Source of the DNA: Paraburkholderia solisilvae
GTDB taxonomy: Bacteria; Pseudomonadota; Gammaproteobacteria; Burkholderiales; Burkholderiaceae
Assembly (NCBI RefSeq): GCF_902859875.1
Contig: NZ_CADIKF010000008.1
Location: 98,415 to 162,414 of the forward strand
Length of the DNA: 64,000 bases
Direction of reading: 5' to 3'
This document shows, piece by piece, positions 60,679-64,000 of this stretch. The notes beneath the pieces are model-generated. The model had not been told where the DNA came from. It did no database searches and saw only the letters and a list, made by a program, of their open reading frames with translations. A program made the translations under genes and the position numbers. Position 1 is the stretch's first letter; each line of letters starts with the position of its first letter.

Positions 60679-61806
60679 TCAAGGCCCGGTCTTATCCCTA
60701 TCCTTCTCCAACTGCAGATACAGATGCTCAACGTTCTGCGGTTGCGCAACGCGATACAGCCTGTCACGCCGGAATGCAGGCACCTGCACCTCATGCATCG
60801 CTTCAGTCAGCCCGACGCCGGCCGCGAACGCGCGCCGCACCGCCGCGTCCAGTTCGCGCAGGTACACGGCGAGCCGGTCGAGGTCGGCGGGCCTCGCGAG
60901 CTTTCCGAATGCCGGCACGATCGCTTTCGCGTCGAGTGCTTTCAACTTGTCGAGCGCGTCGAGCCAACCCGGAATGCGTTCGTTACGCAGTTCGGGAATG
61001 CGCGCCACGCTAACCAGACCACCCGCAAACAGCACACCGGTCGACGGATCGAGCACCGCGAGATCCCCCGGCGTGCTGGCCGGACCGAAATACAGCAGAC
61101 GAAGCTTGCGCCCGCCGCTATCGATCTCCGTGGCGCCGTCGACGGTACGATCCGGCACCGTCACGCGCGAACCCGCCATTTCATCTTCGCCAAGCGTGCG
61201 AATCAGATTCTTCAGGCAAATCGCGCAGCGTTCGCGAATCAGTTCCGCCGTGCGGCGCTGCGCAAGAATCGGCACGCCCCGGTCGCGAAACGCCGACGCG
61301 CCGAAGACGAATTCCGGCCCCTGATGCGTAATCACGACGAGTTCGACCGGCAAGCGCGTCACGTTGTGGATCGCGTCGAGCATCGCGCGGCCATAGCGAT
61401 ACGACGAACCGGTGTCGATCACCGTCACGCCGCTCGGGCCGACGATAAAGCCGTTATTGGCGACGATGCCATGGTTCGCGGGCGTCACCGCGTCGCCGCT
61501 GCCGAACATCACGTAGACACCGGGCGCGATTTCGACCGGCACCGGCGCACGAAACGGCGTATCGGCCGACTGCGCATCGCGTCCTTCCGTATTGCGCGCA
61601 GCCTTGCCTGCCGCAGTCGCGCCCGCGGCAACGCCGCCGACATCCCGCGGCGAACCGGCCGCAACGGCAAACGCAGCCGACGCGAAAACGGCAGGCGGTG
61701 CACCCAGCGCCACGCTCGCGACGGCCATGACGCTTGCGAACGTGGCTGCCCACACGGCCCATCGCGTCGCGCCGCGCCGATGCGCACCGTCCCGCACCGC
61801 TCGCAT
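60679..61806 (-). CDS. Metallo-beta-lactamase-fold protein lacking most metal ligands (quinoprotein relay type 1)
   Basis: A 375-residue exported protein with a signal segment and an Ala/Gly-rich linker up to about residue 90. The fold is clear (VIDTGSSYRYGRAML, then VVITHQGPEFVFGASAF), but the expected HxHxDH site reads HQGPEF (161-166): H163, D165 and H166 are changed to G, E and F. The later ligands are also lost: S244 where H is expected, G263 where D is expected and F300 where H is expected. So it probably does not bind two metals. Its family was recognised as the quinoprotein relay system MBL protein 1. A GTG at 61809 is an alternative start. Confidence 0.8.
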   Translation of the reverse strand: MRAVRDGAHRRGATRWAVWAATFASVMAVASVALGAPPAVFASAAFAVAAGSPRDVGGVAAGATAAGKAARNTEGRDAQSADTPFRAPVPVEIAPGVYVMFGSGDAVTPANHGIVANNGFIVGPSGVTVIDTGSSYRYGRAMLDAIHNVTRLPVELVVITHQGPEFVFGASAFRDRGVPILAQRRTAELIRERCAICLKNLIRTLGEDEMAGSRVTVPDRTVDGATEIDSGGRKLRLLYFGPASTPGDLAVLDPSTGVLFAGGLVSVARIPELRNERIPGWLDALDKLKALDAKAIVPAFGKLARPADLDRLAVYLRELDAAVRRAFAAGVGLTEAMHEVQVPAFRRDRLYRVAQPQNVEHLYLQLEKDRDKTGP

Positions 61807-62672
61807 CACAGCTTCGACGACGCGTTCTGCTGCGCGCCCGGTTGCGGGCTGACTGCCACGGCGGCATCGAATTGCCTGTTCTTCGTATCCTCGACATGCG
61901 CCTTCAGTTCGCCGTCACCGCGCGGCACGAACCAGAAGCGGAAATTCGGGTTCTCGCTGATCGAAAAATTGACGTCAGCGATCATCACCGGCTTGTCGCC
62001 ATAGCTAACCGTCACCTTGCGCACGAAGTAGGCGGTCGCGTAGTTGCGCGTCACCTGGTTCATCGCCATGCCGGTGCGATTCGGATGCCTGATCATCAGC
62101 TGCGCGAGTTGCGGTTTGCCGGGTGTCGTCTGGCCCTGCACCGTGAGGCGCACGAGACCGGCGTTCGCTTCCGCCGCGGCGTCGTCCTTGCCCGCCGGCG
62201 CCGAGCAGCCGCCCGACGCCTTCACGAAGCGCACCGAGCTATACAGCTTGCCGTCGTTGGTTTCGGCAATCGCGCGCATGAACGTATAGTCTTCGACCCG
62301 CACCCGCGTTTCGATCGTCGCAAAACCTGAATCCGGCGTGAACGAGAACGAGCCCGCATAGGGCTCCGGATTCTCGTCGATAAACAGGTAGACCTTCTTG
62401 ATGTAATGCGCGGGCGTCTGTGGAAACTGCGCGGCAATCGCGATCGGCACCACCGCACCGTCCGCCGCGCGCGCCGGCGCGTCGAGCTTGATCACGGCGT
62501 CCGCATGCGTGTCGATGGCGCGATCCTTGAACGTGCCTTCCTTGAAATCGACCCAGCGCGGCGGCGTATCCGGGTTGTCTTCCGCATGCTCGTCCGCATA
62601 CGCGGCGCCGGTGGCAAGCGTCGCGGCCATCAAGAGCGAGCCGGCCCATACGGCTTGGGTGATCCTGTTCAT
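61806..62672 (-). CDS. Quinoprotein-associated SoxYZ-like carrier
   Basis: A 288-residue periplasmic protein with a signal peptide (about 1-25). It has a SoxY-like domain (HYIKKVYLFIDENPEPYAGSF) and a SoxZ-like domain (MIRHPNRTGMAMNQVTRNY), joined with a conserved cysteine in GGCSAPAG. SoxY and SoxZ carry sulfur compounds in thiosulfate oxidation; this fused form is found beside PQQ-dependent alcohol dehydrogenases. Its role there is not established. A GGAGGG site precedes the ATG at 62672. Stop and start overlap with the next gene. Confidence 0.85.
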   Translation of the reverse strand: MNRITQAVWAGSLLMAATLATGAAYADEHAEDNPDTPPRWVDFKEGTFKDRAIDTHADAVIKLDAPARAADGAVVPIAIAAQFPQTPAHYIKKVYLFIDENPEPYAGSFSFTPDSGFATIETRVRVEDYTFMRAIAETNDGKLYSSVRFVKASGGCSAPAGKDDAAAEANAGLVRLTVQGQTTPGKPQLAQLMIRHPNRTGMAMNQVTRNYATAYFVRKVTVSYGDKPVMIADVNFSISENPNFRFWFVPRGDGELKAHVEDTKNRQFDAAVAVSPQPGAQQNASSKL

Positions 62673-62760
62673 GTCCCGTCCCTCCATACTTCAGCGCGTA
62701 AGCAAGATGCGCGCGTGCGCCGGCCTGTCACCACCGGCGCTGCGAACCATCGCGTCCGCC

Positions 62761-63699
62761 TTACTGCTCCCACTCCAGCTCCGCATACGCGGCCGTTACA
62801 TTGCGGCGATGATAGATATCGAACAAGCGCCACTTGCCGCGCTCGTCGATGCCGATCGTATCGACCGCCTGCTGCATCGTCTGCCCCTGTCTGATCGCCG
62901 CACGCACCTCGCGCACGATGCGCGCGAGATACTGTTCCTCCGCGCCGAGCGCGTCGCGCCACGGCACGTCGAGCGGGCCGTGGCCGGGTACGATGCGCCG
63001 CGGGTTCATCGCACGAATCCCGGCGATATCGTCCAACCAGCCGAGCACGCTGCCGTCTATCACCGGAATGCACTGAACGAACAGCAGGTCGCCCGCCATC
63101 AGCGTGCCGCTAGCTTCATCGTAGACGGTCAGATCGTTGTTCGTATGGGCAGTTTTCCAGGTCTGCAAGCGCAGCACGCGGTTGCCCAGATCGAGCGTCG
63201 TGCTGCCGGTCACCGTCAGCGTCGGCGGCACGATCTCGCTGCCGTCCGCGAGCGCGCCCAGCTCGCGCCTGAGCACGCGCATATAGCTTTCTTCATGCGA
63301 CGCCTCCGCTTCGGCCAGCGTCGCGCTGCCGACGAATTGCGGATGGTCGGCGGTAAACGCGACGTTGCCGAAAATATGATCCGGGTGCATATGCGTATTG
63401 ATCACATAGCAGACCGGCAACGGCGTCACCGCGCGAATCGCCGCGCGCAGCGCGCGTCCCTCGGCCGCGGTGCCGCCGGTATCGATCACCGCGACGCAGC
63501 GCGAGCCGACAATAAAACCGATGTTCGCGATATCGCCGCCGTTCTCGCGCGTGGCGACATTATCCTGACCGCGATGCACGTAGAGCCCGGGTTCAAGCTG
63601 TGTCACTTGCAGCGCGGGCGCGCCATGTTGCACTGCATCCTGCGCGGCCGCCGGAGTGCATAGCGGCAACGCACAACACGCGAACCATACGGCCCGCAT
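62761..63699 (-). CDS. Metallo-beta-lactamase-fold hydrolase with intact metal site (quinoprotein relay type 2)
   Basis: A 312-residue exported hydrolase. The metal site is complete: H103, H105, D107 and H108 in NTHMHPDH, H185 in KTAHTNND, D204 in MAGDLL and H240 in VPGHG. It has a signal peptide (about 1-20) when read from ATG 63699. This is the intact partner of the ligand-less protein at 60679-61806. The reading frame stays open to the window edge, through a block of 36-bp repeats, so the true start could be further upstream. A methanol/ethanol-type PQQ dehydrogenase gene may lie beyond. Confidence 0.8.
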   Translation of the reverse strand: MRAVWFACCALPLCTPAAAQDAVQHGAPALQVTQLEPGLYVHRGQDNVATRENGGDIANIGFIVGSRCVAVIDTGGTAAEGRALRAAIRAVTPLPVCYVINTHMHPDHIFGNVAFTADHPQFVGSATLAEAEASHEESYMRVLRRELGALADGSEIVPPTLTVTGSTTLDLGNRVLRLQTWKTAHTNNDLTVYDEASGTLMAGDLLFVQCIPVIDGSVLGWLDDIAGIRAMNPRRIVPGHGPLDVPWRDALGAEEQYLARIVREVRAAIRQGQTMQQAVDTIGIDERGKWRLFDIYHRRNVTAAYAELEWEQ

Positions 63700-64000
63700 C
63701 GCACAGCGCAGCCAGCGTGCCCACGTTGCACCTGTGCGCAGTTGCGTCTTCCAGATGCCGTGCGTTGCCGCGTCATGCGTCTTGGCGCGTGAACCGCGCA
63801 TTACCTCGTCGCGCCTCTGCGCACGGATACCGTGCATTTCCGCGTGACGCTCCCGCGCACCGATTGCGCGCGTTAAGTCGTCGCGCCGCCGCGCACGACT
63901 ACCGCGCATCATCGCGCCACACCCACCCGCATGCATACCGCGCATTACGTCACCGCCGCCCGACCCGGCGAGCCGCCGTCGCCACCGCCCTTCGTGGCCG
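63700..64000 (-). other. Open frame upstream of the metallo-hydrolase, partly made of repeats
   Basis: No separate gene could be identified. The minus-strand frame of the hydrolase remains open to the right edge, without a stop. It encodes basic, low-complexity sequence such as MRGSRARRRDDL. Whether it is translated is unknown. Confidence 0.4.
63760..63975 (-). repeat. Six tandem 36-bp degenerate repeats encoding a 12-residue basic unit
   Basis: Plus-strand units begin at 63760, 63796, 63832, 63868, 63904 and 63940, exactly 36 bp apart, each starting like GCGCATTACC or GTGCATTTCC. Units two apart (72 bp) are more alike than neighbours. In the minus-strand frame they encode units like MRGSRARRRDDL, MHGIRAQRRDEV and MRGSRAKTHDAA. 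It may extend past the window edge. Confidence 0.75.

Noticed and set aside
63760..63975. CRISPR array
   Set aside because: The 36-bp period resembles a CRISPR repeat length, but the units follow each other directly with no spacers and are only about 70-80 percent alike.

Overview
The window is GC-rich, tightly packed bacterial chromosome. Codon use, gene families and operon styles suggest a beta-proteobacterium of the Burkholderia/Paraburkholderia/Caballeronia group; this is an inference from gene content, since no rRNA or other marker gene is present. I see no tRNA, rRNA, CRISPR array, insertion sequence, integrase or phage gene. About 50 protein genes cover most of the sequence.

Layout. 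1-5.7 kb: the poly-N-acetylglucosamine biofilm operon pgaABCD on the minus strand, with pgaD cut by the window edge. 6.4-10.8 kb: two small unknown exported or membrane proteins, an AraC-type regulator, an HtrA-like protease with no export signal, and a GTP cyclohydrolase I homologue. 10.9-22.2 kb: an oligopeptide ABC importer (oppABCDF) downstream of a TonB-dependent receptor, with a divergent exbB-exbD-tonB operon. Together these could carry a substrate from outside the cell to the cytoplasm. 22.3-31.7 kb: a chemoreceptor, then a minus-strand operon (class V aminotransferase, 2-oxo-acid hydratase-like enzyme, giant FAD/Fe-S oxidoreductase), an MFS transporter, and a divergent GntR regulator with two near-identical palindromic operators. 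31.7-34 kb: an acidic hypothetical protein, a small secreted protein and an exported methyltransferase-like protein.

34-47.4 kb is a sugar-acid catabolic island. It holds a ribose-type ABC importer (binding protein, permease, and an ATPase with an extra C-terminal domain), a protein resembling D-apionate lactonase, an MFS transporter, a FadR-type regulator and the tetronate genes denD-otnK-otnC-otnI. Those four together oxidise, isomerise, phosphorylate and decarboxylate four-carbon sugar acids. A second FadR-type regulator faces a branched-chain-amino-acid-type ABC importer operon (47.7-53.4 kb) with a fused permease-ATPase and an embedded 3-hydroxyacyl-CoA-dehydrogenase-like enzyme.

53.6-64 kb: an enoyl-CoA hydratase homologue, a PQQ-type sugar dehydrogenase with its cytochrome c, a dienelactone hydrolase family protein, a multi-pass membrane protein, a small secreted protein and an OmpR/QseC-like two-component system. 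The window ends in a quinoprotein-associated cluster: two metallo-beta-lactamase-fold proteins, one without nearly all metal ligands, and a SoxYZ-like carrier. At the right edge a reading frame made of 36-bp repeats runs off the window. The most unusual items are those repeats, the ligand-less metallo-beta-lactamase-fold protein, the ABC ATPase with a GAF-like tail, and the regulator whose operator contains its own start codon.
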